Positions 8,859 through 16,826 of a DNA stretch of 64,000 bases are shown piece after piece. The notes beneath the pieces were generated by a model. That model searched no databases. It was given only the letters and a program-made list of their open reading frames with translations, and had not been told where the DNA came from. The translations under genes were made by a program, and so were the position numbers. Within the stretch, counting starts at the first letter, position 1; each line of letters opens with the position of its first letter. The stretch spans positions 23,840 to 87,839 of the forward strand of contig JBLLNP010000022.1 of the NCBI GenBank assembly GCA_048058975.1, written 5' to 3'. The stretch is from RHLJ01 sp048058975. Lineage in GTDB: Bacteria > Bacteroidota > Rhodothermia > Balneolales > Balneolaceae.

Positions 8859-9749
8859 CTATACCGCCGCCACGTTTTGGTCTTCATGCAGAGTCACGAA
8901 ATACACATCTTCCAGCTCGGGAATTTTAGGGTTGAAGCTTTCATCTGGACGCTCCAAACTATGCACTCTGATGTTCAGGCTATTGTCTTCGTTAAAGTTT
9001 GAAGAGATTACATTATATGTAGCTTCATGCTTTTCCAAGTCATCTCTTGGGATATCTTTAGTCCAGATTTGACCGGAAAGACTTTTCGTAGCTTCTCTAG
9101 GAGTTTGATGAGCAAGGATTCGACCCCCATTCATAATCGCCATATCGGTACAAAGCTCTTTAACATCATCCACAATATGAGTGGAAAAGATCACAATGTT
9201 ATCTGTTCCGATTTCCCGAAGCACATTCAGAAAACGTTGGCGTTCGGCTGGATCCAACCCGGCTGTGGGTTCATCAACAATGATAAGTTTCGGGTCGTTT
9301 AGAAGAAGCTGAGCAATACCGAAGCGCTGCTTCATTCCTCCTGAATAACCTGCCACATGTTTCTTTCGAACTTCATAGAGGTTAGTAACTTCAAGAGCAG
9401 CGGTAACAATTTTATTTCGGTCTGCTTTGTCAGAAATGCCTTTTAGTTTAGCGAAGTAATCCAGTAAGTCCTGGGCGCTCATTTTAGGATACACGCCAAA
9501 TGACTGCGGTAAATAGCCCAGCACTTTGCGGAGCGAAATCTGATCATTCATGATATCAATTTCATCCAGAAAAGCGGAGCCTGAATCGGGAGCCTGAAGT
9601 GTGGCTATCGTCCGCATCAAAGTTGATTTACCTGCACCGTTAGGCCCGAGCAGCCCGAACATACCTGATTCGATATCGATGGTTACATCATCGAGGGCTT
9701 TAACCCCATTTTTATAGGTTTTGGAAATACTGGAAAGAGATAGCTTCAT
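8859..9749 (-). CDS. ABC transporter ATP-binding protein
   Basis: A 296-residue ATPase with Walker A GPNGAGKST (about residues 35-43), a Q-loop segment LGYLPQSFGVYP, signature YSGGMKQR, Walker B LIIVDEPTAGLDP and the H-loop in STHIVDD. It belongs to the CcmA/NatA-like subfamily that energises ABC-2 permeases. The gene ends two bases before the ATG of the permease/M1 fusion, so both form one transcript and one complex. No other substrate-specific element is seen. Confidence 0.93.
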   Translation of the reverse strand: MKLSLSSISKTYKNGVKALDDVTIDIESGMFGLLGPNGAGKSTLMRTIATLQAPDSGSAFLDEIDIMNDQISLRKVLGYLPQSFGVYPKMSAQDLLDYFAKLKGISDKADRNKIVTAALEVTNLYEVRKKHVAGYSGGMKQRFGIAQLLLNDPKLIIVDEPTAGLDPAERQRFLNVLREIGTDNIVIFSTHIVDDVKELCTDMAIMNGGRILAHQTPREATKSLSGQIWTKDIPRDDLEKHEATYNVISSNFNEDNSLNIRVHSLERPDESFNPKIPELEDVYFVTLHEDQNVAAV

Positions 9750-9832
9750 AACTCGTTAATTTTGTACAATTGAATGATCGCCGAACGATACAGCATTAGT
9801 TACAAAAGCGCACGAATTATTACAGGAAAAGA

Positions 9833-10786
9833 TTAATCAAATTTTCCACAGACAAGTGCTTGTTCTACTCCCGGTGCCAAATGTTCCAAGCCTTGTATGA
9901 ACTGGTCTTCACCCAATAAAATATCTGCAATCTGCCCGCTGTACTTAATGGCTGTTTCTCTCATAAAACCCATCATGGGCCAACCCCAAAGAGCGGAAAA
10001 TAAAATTCCATCTTCTTCAAAATAGGGATCGGTGAGATAGGTGCATTCAACTACATTTTCTACCGCGCTGCGATTAGTGGCACTGCCCCCAACAAGATCT
10101 ATAACAACCGTTCCTTTTTGTAACAACGACCGGGTATGATCACGCGTTACCAGATAGTTTATTCCACGCAAATGGGGAGGTTGTTCTGCTCCGTTCACAA
10201 TCAGGTCAGCATCTCTAAGATAGTCTTCAATTATTCCTTTTTTAGTTTGAGCTTTTCCAAGTACCTGAATGATTCGTACACCCGCTTCATAACATTCGTG
10301 AATTGCACCCATTCCAACATTTCCATAGCCAAGGATTACTGCAGTGGCTTTGTCGGGAAATTTTTGTTTTGGGCTGATTTCTTGCAGAAGCTTCAGTCCG
10401 TATCGTGCTCCGGCGCGCCCTGTCTCGTGGAGGGCTTCTATTTTGCGTTTTCCAAACTTAGGTGCGGGGTTAACGTGTCTGTAATATTTCAGCGCTTCCC
10501 AGCCATGGTTCTCTACAAAAGGATGAACATCGTAATACCGGATTTCTTTCTGTTCAAGTTCATCAACAAAAAACGACGTGTTCTTGGATAAGCTGGAATC
10601 AAATACAATAACAGAATACCGGTTTAATTCGCCTAGTTCGTTTACGGAAACTCTTGCAGGGTGAAGCGTAAGTTTTGCAGGACTGTGATTCATTAATCGC
10701 CGGATTACTCCGCTCATCCGTTCATTGTATCCAATCACGTGAAATTCATCCATATCCACACTAGCTCTTCGCAGATCTATTTCCAC
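9833..10786 (-). CDS. Alanine dehydrogenase/PNT-like protein, C-terminal (NAD-binding) part in a separate frame
   Basis: A 317-residue ORF starting at GTG 10786, overlapping the preceding ORF by 10 bases. Residues about 115-260 form a Rossmann domain with VILGYGNVGMGA, followed by ADLIVNGAEQPPHL and GTVVIDLVGGS, as in the C-terminal domain of alanine dehydrogenase, transhydrogenase-alpha and saccharopine-dehydrogenase-like enzymes. The first 100 residues have no start-like character, and no Shine-Dalgarno precedes the GTG; in-frame TGA and TAA lie just upstream. Together with the ORF before it this would make one protein of about 460 residues. It is either a frameshifted gene or two coupled subunits. 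Confidence 0.65.
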   Translation of the reverse strand: MEIDLRRASVDMDEFHVIGYNERMSGVIRRLMNHSPAKLTLHPARVSVNELGELNRYSVIVFDSSLSKNTSFFVDELEQKEIRYYDVHPFVENHGWEALKYYRHVNPAPKFGKRKIEALHETGRAGARYGLKLLQEISPKQKFPDKATAVILGYGNVGMGAIHECYEAGVRIIQVLGKAQTKKGIIEDYLRDADLIVNGAEQPPHLRGINYLVTRDHTRSLLQKGTVVIDLVGGSATNRSAVENVVECTYLTDPYFEEDGILFSALWGWPMMGFMRETAIKYSGQIADILLGEDQFIQGLEHLAPGVEQALVCGKFD

Positions 10787-11229
10787 CAGTTATCAGCAGC
10801 CATCAGTCCAAGAACATGTTCTTTTGGGAGCTTTTCTGGAGATTGTACTACATACTCCATTGCCACCACATTAATTCTATGCTTTTCGAGCAGCTTAGCA
10901 CGCTCTGGAAAGGAACTAAAATGAGCCATGCAAAACAATGTACAATTAGGCTTCATTAAAGGGATGCTTTCCATAGCCGGCCCTTTGAATTTGATAACCA
11001 AATCTTTGTTTTGGTACAGCTCCCGATTGTACTGTAGGATAGCGCCCGCCTTTTCATATTCCTTATCAGAAAAACCTACCCCTTCCCCGGCACCATATTC
11101 TACAAAAACTTCACAGCCATATTGTACCAGTTTCTTAACGTCTTTTGGGATGAGCGCCACCCTGTTTTCCAATGCCCCGGGGTTTTCCGGAGATTCAATT
11201 TCCTTGGCAAGACCAATAGTTTTATACAT
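10777..11229 (-). CDS. Alanine dehydrogenase/PNT N-terminal domain protein
   Basis: A 150-residue ORF carrying the AlaDh_PNT_N domain: IGLAKEIESPENPGALENRVALIP (shown in overlapping parts) and VFVEYGAGEGVGFSDKEYEKAGA, with the Arg and Lys positions that bind the amino/keto acid in alanine and saccharopine dehydrogenases. It stops after AADNWWK, just where the NAD-binding half begins in another frame. The ATG overlaps the end of mscS (ATGTATAA), so translation is coupled to it. Alone it could not bind NAD. See the split-gene finding. Confidence 0.65.
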   Translation of the reverse strand: MYKTIGLAKEIESPENPGALENRVALIPKDVKKLVQYGCEVFVEYGAGEGVGFSDKEYEKAGAILQYNRELYQNKDLVIKFKGPAMESIPLMKPNCTLFCMAHFSSFPERAKLLEKHRINVVAMEYVVQSPEKLPKEHVLGLMAADNWWK

Positions 11230-12088
11230 TGATTCGGGTTTCTTTAGAATCTGTTTTAGTCAAAATTTCAACAGCAGTACTTACTTCAGAACTCATAGTG
11301 TATCCGTTCTCGAGCAAGGTTTGTTTGGTGTCTTCCATGACCTGGGTTTTTATATCACCAAGAACTGATAATTCAGAAAAAGTATTAATCCAAAAGAAAA
11401 TTTCCAGCTCGATATAATTTGCTGTAAAGTTGGCAATTTGGACAGAAGGAGCTGGATCGCTTAATACCCCAGGTATTTTTTTAATGGTCTCAAATATAAG
11501 CTTTCGGGCATTTCGCGAATCATCTCTGAAGTCTATCCCAATAGTAAATCTTCCTCTTCGCAAACCGTCTCTTGTATAATTATTCAGAGTATTTTTGAAG
11601 ATAATAGCGCTGGGAATAAAGATGTCAATTCCGTCTCCGGTACGAACGTGCACATCCCTTATGTTTATGGTTTTAACAATTCCAAGTATTCCATTGCTTT
11701 CAATCAAGTCTCCTACATCAAAAGAGCGACTGAACGACATGAACAATCCGGCTAGCAGATTTTCTCCTATCTCCCTGAATGCAAAGCCCAATACCACGGT
11801 AAGTACTCCACCAGCTGCAAGTAGCCCCGAAGCGGTTTGGGTTAAGCCCATAATTTGGAGCGAGAAAATGATCCCAATCAGATAAAAAAACCATCGAGTA
11901 AACCGCCGGATTAGAATTACCCGCTTTGCCGAGGTATTCGTTCGGTCAAGTATCTTCTTAGCTGTGCGACCTGCTACGAGTCCAAAAAAAATGAAAATCG
12001 TCAAGACTATAAGTCCGAGCAAAATCTCAGGTAGAGATTGCTTTACTAAAAGGTAAAAATCGTTAAAGCTTTGAGTGACTTCGTTCAT
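11222..12088 (-). CDS. Small-conductance mechanosensitive channel, MscS family
   Basis: A 288-residue MscS-like channel protein. It has an N-terminal helix (LLGLIVLTIFIFFGLVAG region), a second helix pair, and the pore-lining TM3 segment AAGGVLTVVLGFAFREIGEN. The beta domain follows with FSRSFDVGDLIESNGILGIV and RTGDGIDIFIPSAIIF, typical of MscS. Such channels open on hypo-osmotic shock to release solutes. It sits 11 bases downstream of the amidase gene and overlaps the next gene by 8 bases, making a minus-strand operon amidase-mscS-dehydrogenase-like. Confidence 0.92.
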   Translation of the reverse strand: MNEVTQSFNDFYLLVKQSLPEILLGLIVLTIFIFFGLVAGRTAKKILDRTNTSAKRVILIRRFTRWFFYLIGIIFSLQIMGLTQTASGLLAAGGVLTVVLGFAFREIGENLLAGLFMSFSRSFDVGDLIESNGILGIVKTINIRDVHVRTGDGIDIFIPSAIIFKNTLNNYTRDGLRRGRFTIGIDFRDDSRNARKLIFETIKKIPGVLSDPAPSVQIANFTANYIELEIFFWINTFSELSVLGDIKTQVMEDTKQTLLENGYTMSSEVSTAVEILTKTDSKETRINV

Positions 12089-12099
12089 TTAGTAAACAA

Positions 12100-13764
12100 T
12101 TAATTTGAGAAAAGAGGAGGGTGCTTTTTGTGATGCTGGGTAGCCTGTTGATAGGCTTTTGCGACAGAAAGGACCGTAGCTTCATCAAACAAGTCTCCCA
12201 TAAATGTTATGCTTGTTGGCCGACCTTGTTCGTCAAAACCATTTGGCAGAACTACTGTTGGATGGCTTGTCAGATTTGTTGCGACCAAATTACTGTTTCC
12301 AAATGATGGAGTAATATACACATCTACTTCTTGCATGAGTTTTTCCATTTCCTGTATGAGTTGGAATCGAACCCGGTTTGCATTGATATACTCAACGGCC
12401 GGAATAAAACGAGACGACCTGAAGCGGTTAGGCCATGCGCCGGGACTTTGCCTCACAAGCATATCATCGGTATTGGATAGCGTAAGTTGGTCGAACGCGG
12501 CAGCAGCTTCAGAAGCAAGAATAATCCGAAGTGCATTAACATCAATATCAGGCAACTCTATAGGTATTAGCTCAACACCTAAATTTCTGAGCACGTCTAA
12601 AGTGAGGCTATCCTGTTTTTTTGTACGATAATCCTGATCGAATGCGGATTTAAGATATCCGATTTTCAATGTGCTAATGTCAAGATGAGCGTTATAGTTG
12701 AAGGGAAGATCAATAATTGTCTGATCAACATTATCAGGTCCGTAAATCGCATTGAATACTAAGGCTAGATCTTCAACATTGCGGGTAATTGGCCCGACCT
12801 TATCCATTGTCCAGCTCAGAGCCATAGCGCCTGTTCGGCTAACCCGGCCATATGTAGGCCGAAGCCCGGTAACTCCATTTCTTGTAGATGGCGAAACAAT
12901 AGAGCCCAAAGTTTCTGTACCTATTGAAAAAGGAAATAGTCCTGCAGAAGTTCCTGATGCAGAGCCCGCCGAAGAACCGCTGGAACCTTGCTCCAAATCC
13001 CAAGGATTTCTGGTGCGACCTCCAAACCAGACATCTCCTGATGCCAGTGCACCAAGCGTGGTTTTAGCAATTAATACAGCGCCTGCTTCATCCAGTTTTT
13101 TAACCACAGTAGCCGTTTCGTTAATTACCTGGTCTTTATATGGCGTAGCCCCCCAGGTTGTATTGTAACCTTCAACCGCAAAGAGGTCTTTTGCACCATA
13201 AGGAATTCCATGAAGTGGGCCTCTGTATGTTCCTTCAGCAAATTCCCGATCCATTTTTCTGGCTTGCTTTAATGCCCTTTCACGTGTGATGGTTACAATG
13301 GCAAGTAGTTGGGGATCATAGCGTTCAATTCTGGAAATAAAAAACTCTGCTAATTCAACAGAAGTGATTTTCTTATTTTTAATGAGGGAAGAGAGTTCGG
13401 TCACAGAATAGAATGCGAGATCATTAATATCATCAGGTAATTCAATATTCTCGGGGATGTCCCATACAATCTGGTTTTGTTGAACGTCAAAAGTTTTTCC
13501 TACTGGAACAGGATTAAATACAAGAGCAGGAGGGACGGAGTTTTCAAGATGTACATTGCGAATAATCTGAAGTCTCTCCCTTGTGTTTTCCAGGCTGCTA
13601 ATCATAGTGTCAGCCTCTGCTTCAGTAAAGTTAATACCTACCAAGTTGCCTGCATTATGAACCATTTCAGAAGTGATAGGAGCATCTTTATCGTTTAATA
13701 AACCGAAAACGGATAAAGATCCTATAAGTGAGCCCGCAAGAAAAAGAACTATTTTACTATTCAT
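12100..13764 (-). CDS. Amidase signature-family protein, exported
   Basis: A 554-residue protein with an N-terminal signal/anchor segment (KIVLFLAGSLIGSLSVFG) and about 100 extra residues before the catalytic core. The Ser-cisSer-Lys triad is visible: Lys in GIPYGAKDLF, the serine-rich loop GSSGSSAGSASGTSAG, and GTETLGSIVSPSTRNGVTG after it. The C-terminus has the usual TSHPTVVLPNGFDEQGRPT segment. It hydrolyses an amide bond; the substrate is unknown. Long antisense frames within it are shadows of the biased codons. Confidence 0.9.
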   Translation of the reverse strand: MNSKIVLFLAGSLIGSLSVFGLLNDKDAPITSEMVHNAGNLVGINFTEAEADTMISSLENTRERLQIIRNVHLENSVPPALVFNPVPVGKTFDVQQNQIVWDIPENIELPDDINDLAFYSVTELSSLIKNKKITSVELAEFFISRIERYDPQLLAIVTITRERALKQARKMDREFAEGTYRGPLHGIPYGAKDLFAVEGYNTTWGATPYKDQVINETATVVKKLDEAGAVLIAKTTLGALASGDVWFGGRTRNPWDLEQGSSGSSAGSASGTSAGLFPFSIGTETLGSIVSPSTRNGVTGLRPTYGRVSRTGAMALSWTMDKVGPITRNVEDLALVFNAIYGPDNVDQTIIDLPFNYNAHLDISTLKIGYLKSAFDQDYRTKKQDSLTLDVLRNLGVELIPIELPDIDVNALRIILASEAAAAFDQLTLSNTDDMLVRQSPGAWPNRFRSSRFIPAVEYINANRVRFQLIQEMEKLMQEVDVYITPSFGNSNLVATNLTSHPTVVLPNGFDEQGRPTSITFMGDLFDEATVLSVAKAYQQATQHHKKHPPLFSN

Positions 13765-14059
13765 GATTTAGAATGTTTAAATGTTTATTGAAGCAAAGTT
13801 AATTATTCATTTTATCATTCAGTAATTAAGAAGAGGCTTGACGTCTTGTCTTTGACTTTAGATTTGGTTTTGGTCTGAATAAAGGAGACCTTAGTGTTGC
13901 AAGTTAAAGGTCAGGAATCGGTAACTACAGTACAGTATTTGTTTTCCCTTCTCTAGTTTGTTTAACTAAATTTTAACCCCACAGCCGAATTGATAACAAA
14001 GTGCAGCTTACTATGCGCTTTTAACTGTACCTGAGGGGCCCAATACACATATTTTTATA
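13765..14059. other. Intergenic region between divergent amidase and cold-shock genes
   Basis: About 295 bases without a credible ORF. They must hold both divergent promoters and the leader of the cold-shock gene. No Shine-Dalgarno is visible right before ATG 14060 (only an A/T stretch), so a structured leader, as in other csp genes, is possible. I cannot delimit one. Confidence 0.4.
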
Positions 14060-14269
14060 ATGGAATACGGTAAAGTAAAATGGTTTGATAGTGAAAAAGG
14101 ATTTGGATTTATCACGCCAGAAAGTGGTGGCAAAGATGTATTTGTTCATCGCAACAATATTGAAAATTTAGGGGCTGAAGAAAGTCTTAATGACGGAGAA
14201 GAAGTAGAATTTACTATTTCTGAAACTCCAAAAGGCTTAAGCGCAGTTGATGTTTACAGACTTCAATAA
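14060..14269 (+). CDS. Cold-shock domain protein (CspA family)
   Basis: A 69-residue single-domain OB-fold nucleic-acid chaperone. It carries the GKVKWFDSEKGFGFI segment with RNP1 (KGFGFI), RNP2 DVFVH and the usual aromatic positions. Length is exactly the family norm. It binds single-stranded RNA/DNA and relaxes mRNA structure at low temperature or in stress. Monocistronic: a strong rho-independent terminator follows 20 bases after its stop. Confidence 0.95.
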   Translation: MEYGKVKWFDSEKGFGFITPESGGKDVFVHRNNIENLGAEESLNDGEEVEFTISETPKGLSAVDVYRLQ

Positions 14270-14289
14270 GCGTTAACGTTCTTATTTTA

Positions 14290-14320
14290 AAGCTGTGTAA
14301 TTTTTTACACGGCTTTTTTT
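14290..14320 (+). terminator. Rho-independent terminator of the cold-shock gene
   Basis: An 11-bp stem (AAGCTGTGTAA with TTACACGGCTT, one G-U pair), a TTTT loop and seven T. Confidence 0.9.
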
Positions 14321-14325
14321 ATGCG

Positions 14326-14685
14326 CTAGTTTCTTGCTTCAAAATTAGGATTCTGAATGATTCCCAGCATATTCCCGAACGGATCAATCACAGTAGCAAC
14401 ATACACGTCTCCTCCTACATGCATTATTTCTTCATCGGGTGTTGCGCCAAGACCCATAAGTTTTTCCCAGGCTTTATTTATATCGTTTACTCCCCAATAG
14501 ACAATGCTCCCCTGACTACCGGGTTTTCGATCGGGTTGTAACCCAAGCTCGTACCCTCCAATATCAAAGCCTACGTAGTAAGGTTCGTCAAAATAAGGTT
14601 CTTCTCCGGTTACTTTAGAATACCATGATTTTGCTTTTTCGATGTCGGGGGCTGGGTAGATAACAGTTCGTAATCCTTTAAGCAT
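14326..14685 (-). CDS. VOC/glyoxalase-fold protein
   Basis: A 119-residue protein from ATG 14685 (LKGLRTVIYPAPDIEKAKSW), the conserved N-terminus of glyoxalase/bleomycin-resistance-type domains. A TTG nine codons upstream would add a non-conserved extension with no Shine-Dalgarno. Further motifs are YELGLQPDR, VYWGVNDINKAW and the closing DPFGNMLGIIQNP. The last motif is typical of the VOC superfamily, where Glu or His residues hold a metal. Function unknown; no neighbouring gene suggests a substrate. Confidence 0.8.
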   Translation of the reverse strand: MLKGLRTVIYPAPDIEKAKSWYSKVTGEEPYFDEPYYVGFDIGGYELGLQPDRKPGSQGSIVYWGVNDINKAWEKLMGLGATPDEEIMHVGGDVYVATVIDPFGNMLGIIQNPNFEARN

Positions 14686-14743
14686 AATTCCAAATGGTTT
14701 TGTTATGCTCAATGTAGATAAAAATCACTCACAATTTACAGGA

Positions 14744-14780
14744 ATAAAAAAGCCTCAATGGTTTCAACCAACTGAGGCTT
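14744..14780 (-). terminator. Terminator of the DUF4402-like gene
   Basis: On the minus strand AAGCCTCA pairs with TGAGGCTT, extended by an imperfect inner stem, followed by TTTTTT. It lies 23 bases after the stop of the secreted-protein gene. Confidence 0.85.
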
Positions 14781-14802
14781 GGGGTACAGAATAAATTTCT
14801 TT

Positions 14803-15210
14803 CTATAAGTAGTTTATGGTAGTTGTTAAGTTTCCTTGATAATTCCCTTTCAGAAGTTTGCTATTAAGAGGCTCTATTTCTGTATTAAAATTTACTTGAT
14901 GTTTACCGTCGTTAAATTGATGATTGCCCTGAGAGCTGATTCTGATTTCATCCCCAAATTCATTTCTTAGTACAACATCATTCTCAATGTCAACCTGAGA
15001 ATCCAGATAGCTGGGAGTAGTAAAGTTGAAGCTTCCACCACTTCGTTCTCCATTTTCTAAATCCACATTAATTGATTCAACATTACTAAGAGTAACCCCA
15101 CTTACAACTGTTGCAGAAATTCTCATAGTTGATGTAACAGTACCTTGTGCAACTAAGCCTTCGCTAAGAAAAGCGATTAGTAGAATGGATATGTATAGTA
15201 CTGTTTTCAT
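14803..15210 (-). CDS. Secreted DUF4402-like beta-sandwich protein
   Basis: A 135-residue protein with a signal peptide ending LSEGLVAQG. The mature part is Gly/Ser/Asn-rich and strand-forming, beginning STMRISATVVSGVTL and ending LKGNYQGNLTTTINYL. That end pattern (KGxYxGxxxxTxxY) resembles DUF4402 and related spore-coat-U/pilin-like domains in surface proteins. No chaperone/usher genes are nearby, so a surface or fibre role is only an inference. It has its own terminator. Confidence 0.6.
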   Translation of the reverse strand: MKTVLYISILLIAFLSEGLVAQGTVTSTMRISATVVSGVTLSNVESINVDLENGERSGGSFNFTTPSYLDSQVDIENDVVLRNEFGDEIRISSQGNHQFNDGKHQVNFNTEIEPLNSKLLKGNYQGNLTTTINYL

Positions 15211-15375
15211 GAGAATTTTAATCTGACAGTAATATATTAAAATTTTCTAACATTAAAAAATTTTAATAATTAAAATTCGACATTATTCTCTCAAAAAGGT
15301 TCTTCTTTAAAAAAAAGAGGCTGAAACTGCTTTAAAGGGCTTATGGAAAGGCTTGTTTTTGTAAAAGAGTGGATA
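15211..15375. other. AT-rich intergenic stretch
   Basis: It holds the promoter region of the DUF4402-like gene, with A/T tracts. I see no gene or clear site in it. Confidence 0.4.
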
Positions 15376-15403
15376 CAAAAAAAGCCCAACCTAAGTTGAG
15401 CTT
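15376..15403 (-). terminator. Terminator downstream of the tRNA remnant
   Basis: On the minus strand AAGCTCAAC pairs with GTTGGGCTT (one G-U), loop TTAG, followed by seven T. It follows the tRNA remnant by 12 bases, as expected of a once functional tRNA transcription unit. Confidence 0.8.
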
Positions 15404-15415
15404 GAAAGATTAACG

Positions 15416-15480
15416 TCGAGGTGACAGGATTTGAACCTGCGACCCTCCCGCAACCCGGGATGCGCTTAACAGGCTACGCC
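15416..15480 (-). pseudogene. tRNA 3' remnant (D-arm to 3' end; acceptor 5' strand missing)
   Basis: The minus strand reads GGCGTAGCC (D-arm start), GCGC, an anticodon-like hairpin, GCAGG-TTCAAAT-CCTGT (a complete T arm) and CACCTCG plus discriminator A. The 5' acceptor strand that should read CGAGGTG is absent: the sequence before the D-arm is AAAGAAAATG and belongs to the GIY-YIG remnant. The anticodon arm is abnormal (four-pair stem, loop GGGTTGC without U33). The last 30 bases match tRNA-Pro at 15775 with one mismatch. It is a non-functional fragment, either an attachment-site-like repeat or a decayed tRNA. Confidence 0.75.
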
Positions 15481-15726
15481 ATTTTCTTTAAGCCATTGAT
15501 AAGCTTTTTGGGGATTCTTCATCCTTTTTAGCTTAAGCTCAACATCTAGGGCCTCCGATTTACTTTCATATTCATAATACCCCTTAAGAACCCATGGTCT
15601 GCGACTTCTAGTATATTTATTTTGAGCTGAGTTATGGCTAATAATCCGCTGTTTAAGATCAGAAGTTGAACCATATTAATGTGTACCTGTGGTTTCACAT
15701 TGAAGCTTATATGCTAAGTGTTCCAT
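15466..15726 (-). pseudogene. GIY-YIG (URI-type) nuclease gene with an in-frame stop
   Basis: Read from ATG 15726, the frame gives MEHLAYKLQCETTGTH, a TAA, then YGSTSDLKQRIISHNSAQ, then YTRSRRPWVLKGYYEYESKS, EALDVELKLKR and AYQWLKENGVAC. This is the standalone GIY-YIG/URI family in full length (about 86 residues). The TAA at codon 17 replaces the second Tyr of the G-x-YY-x-GS motif. The last codons run into the tRNA remnant. It is a single-mutation nonsense pseudogene, or a gene read through a stop. It lies between tRNA-Pro and the tRNA remnant. Confidence 0.75.
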
Positions 15727-15738
15727 AACTCTATAAAT

Positions 15739-15765
15739 AAAAAAGCACTGATTTAAAACCAGTGC
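15739..15765 (-). terminator. Terminator of tRNA-Pro
   Basis: GCACTG/CAGTGC stem (extended by A/T pairs), followed on the minus strand by TTTTTTATTTAT. It lies 9 bases past the tRNA 3' end and would also work on the plus strand. Confidence 0.8.
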
Positions 15766-15774
15766 TTTTGTAAG

Positions 15775-15848
15775 TCGAGGCGACAGGATTTGAACCTGCG
15801 ACCCCTCGGCCCCCAGCCGAGTGCGCTACCGGACTACGCCACGCCTCG
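15775..15848 (-). tRNA. tRNA-Pro (anticodon GGG)
   Basis: A 74-nt cloverleaf. Acceptor CGAGGCG pairs with CGCCTCG, discriminator A. The D-stem is GCGT/GCGC. The anticodon stem CTCGG/CCGAG holds loop CTGGGGG (U33, anticodon GGG). The T-stem is GCAGG/CCTGT (one G-U) with loop TTCAAAT. CCA is not encoded. Its 3' end is repeated 359 bases downstream in the tRNA remnant. Confidence 0.93.
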
Positions 15849-15936
15849 AATTAAATAAAGATACAATGAACTATTGGGTAAACTCAATTCGAATTCTGAG
15901 TTTCTATACAAGCTAGACTTCTGTATTCGGTCTTAC

Positions 15937-16704
15937 TTATAGCTTATCCGAAAAGGTGACTTTATTTTTTTTCGCGATTGCCCTGGCTTGTGGAGTTTTC
16001 AGTGCAATAAATAAAAGCGATTTAAGAAACCATTCTACAGGTTTCGGAAACTTTCTAAGAACATCGATCCATAAAATAACTCTTATCTCATCGGTGAAAT
16101 TAGCAGCATCATGCATATAGTTATCATTAAAAATAATCCCTTCACCATTTTTCCAATGATAAACTTCTCCTTTTTCTATGCTTGCCTTGTCCTTGTTTTG
16201 GTTGTCTTCAAAATCTCCATTAATGCGTAACCAGCACTTCTTGTGTTCATTATTATCCGGAATGATAATCCCCATATGATACCTCAAAAAACCCTGGAAG
16301 TATCCCTGATGAGGCGTAATATGCTGCTGGGGTTCAAGTATAGAAAAGAAAGCTGTATAAATATCAGGGACGCCTTTCAGTATTTCTGCGGTCTTTGGGC
16401 AGAGGTCGCAATTCTCTTCTATAAATACACCCGACTTAAACATAAAAGACTTCCATTTCAAAGTATGAATTCCTGCCTCTGTTTCTTCACCGGCCATCCC
16501 TTTTATGTCTTTTAATTCGCTGTAATGCTTGAACAAAGCTTTACATTCTTCCTGGATAACAGCGTGGTTATCTTCCAGTTTCTTAAAATGAGGATACATC
16601 TCTTGATAATCATAGATAAAAGCCGGAGTACGATTAAACCACCCCCAATCCTCAAATTTCAAAATCGCATCATTTAATAGCTCGAAAGAATCAAATTTGC
16701 CCAT
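15937..16704 (-). CDS. Aspartyl/asparaginyl beta-hydroxylase-family dioxygenase
   Basis: A 255-residue protein of the Asp_Arg_Hydrox family (Fe(II)/2-oxoglutarate dioxygenases). Its double-stranded beta-helix core is visible as LEPQQHITPHQGYFQGFLRY, with the following HMGIIIP. Downstream come CWLRINGD, GEVYHWKNGEGIIFNDNYMHD and DEIRVILWIDV; the His of HQG and of YMHD are the expected iron ligands and the Arg of IRVILW the 2-oxoglutarate anchor. Bacterial members hydroxylate proteins or lipid A; the substrate here is unknown. The C-terminal helix (FLKSLLFIALKTPQ) may be membrane-associated. Confidence 0.85.
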   Translation of the reverse strand: MGKFDSFELLNDAILKFEDWGWFNRTPAFIYDYQEMYPHFKKLEDNHAVIQEECKALFKHYSELKDIKGMAGEETEAGIHTLKWKSFMFKSGVFIEENCDLCPKTAEILKGVPDIYTAFFSILEPQQHITPHQGYFQGFLRYHMGIIIPDNNEHKKCWLRINGDFEDNQNKDKASIEKGEVYHWKNGEGIIFNDNYMHDAANFTDEIRVILWIDVLRKFPKPVEWFLKSLLFIALKTPQARAIAKKNKVTFSDKL

Positions 16705-16826
16705 GTAAAAAGTGTAGATAATAAGTTTTATAACTCTGGATTCTTTTTAGAATGCATGGTTACTGCATCAGAGACAAAAATACTAAAATCAGAAATTAAG
16801 TAAGGGGATTCTTTAATATTTTTAGA

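Noticed and set aside
12209..13168. Long plus-strand ORFs opposite the amidase gene
   Set aside because: They are antisense shadows without family motifs, while the minus-strand amidase is complete.
15416..15480. Functional tRNA-Asn (GTT in the anticodon loop)
   Set aside because: The 5' acceptor strand is missing, U33 is absent and the anticodon stem is short.
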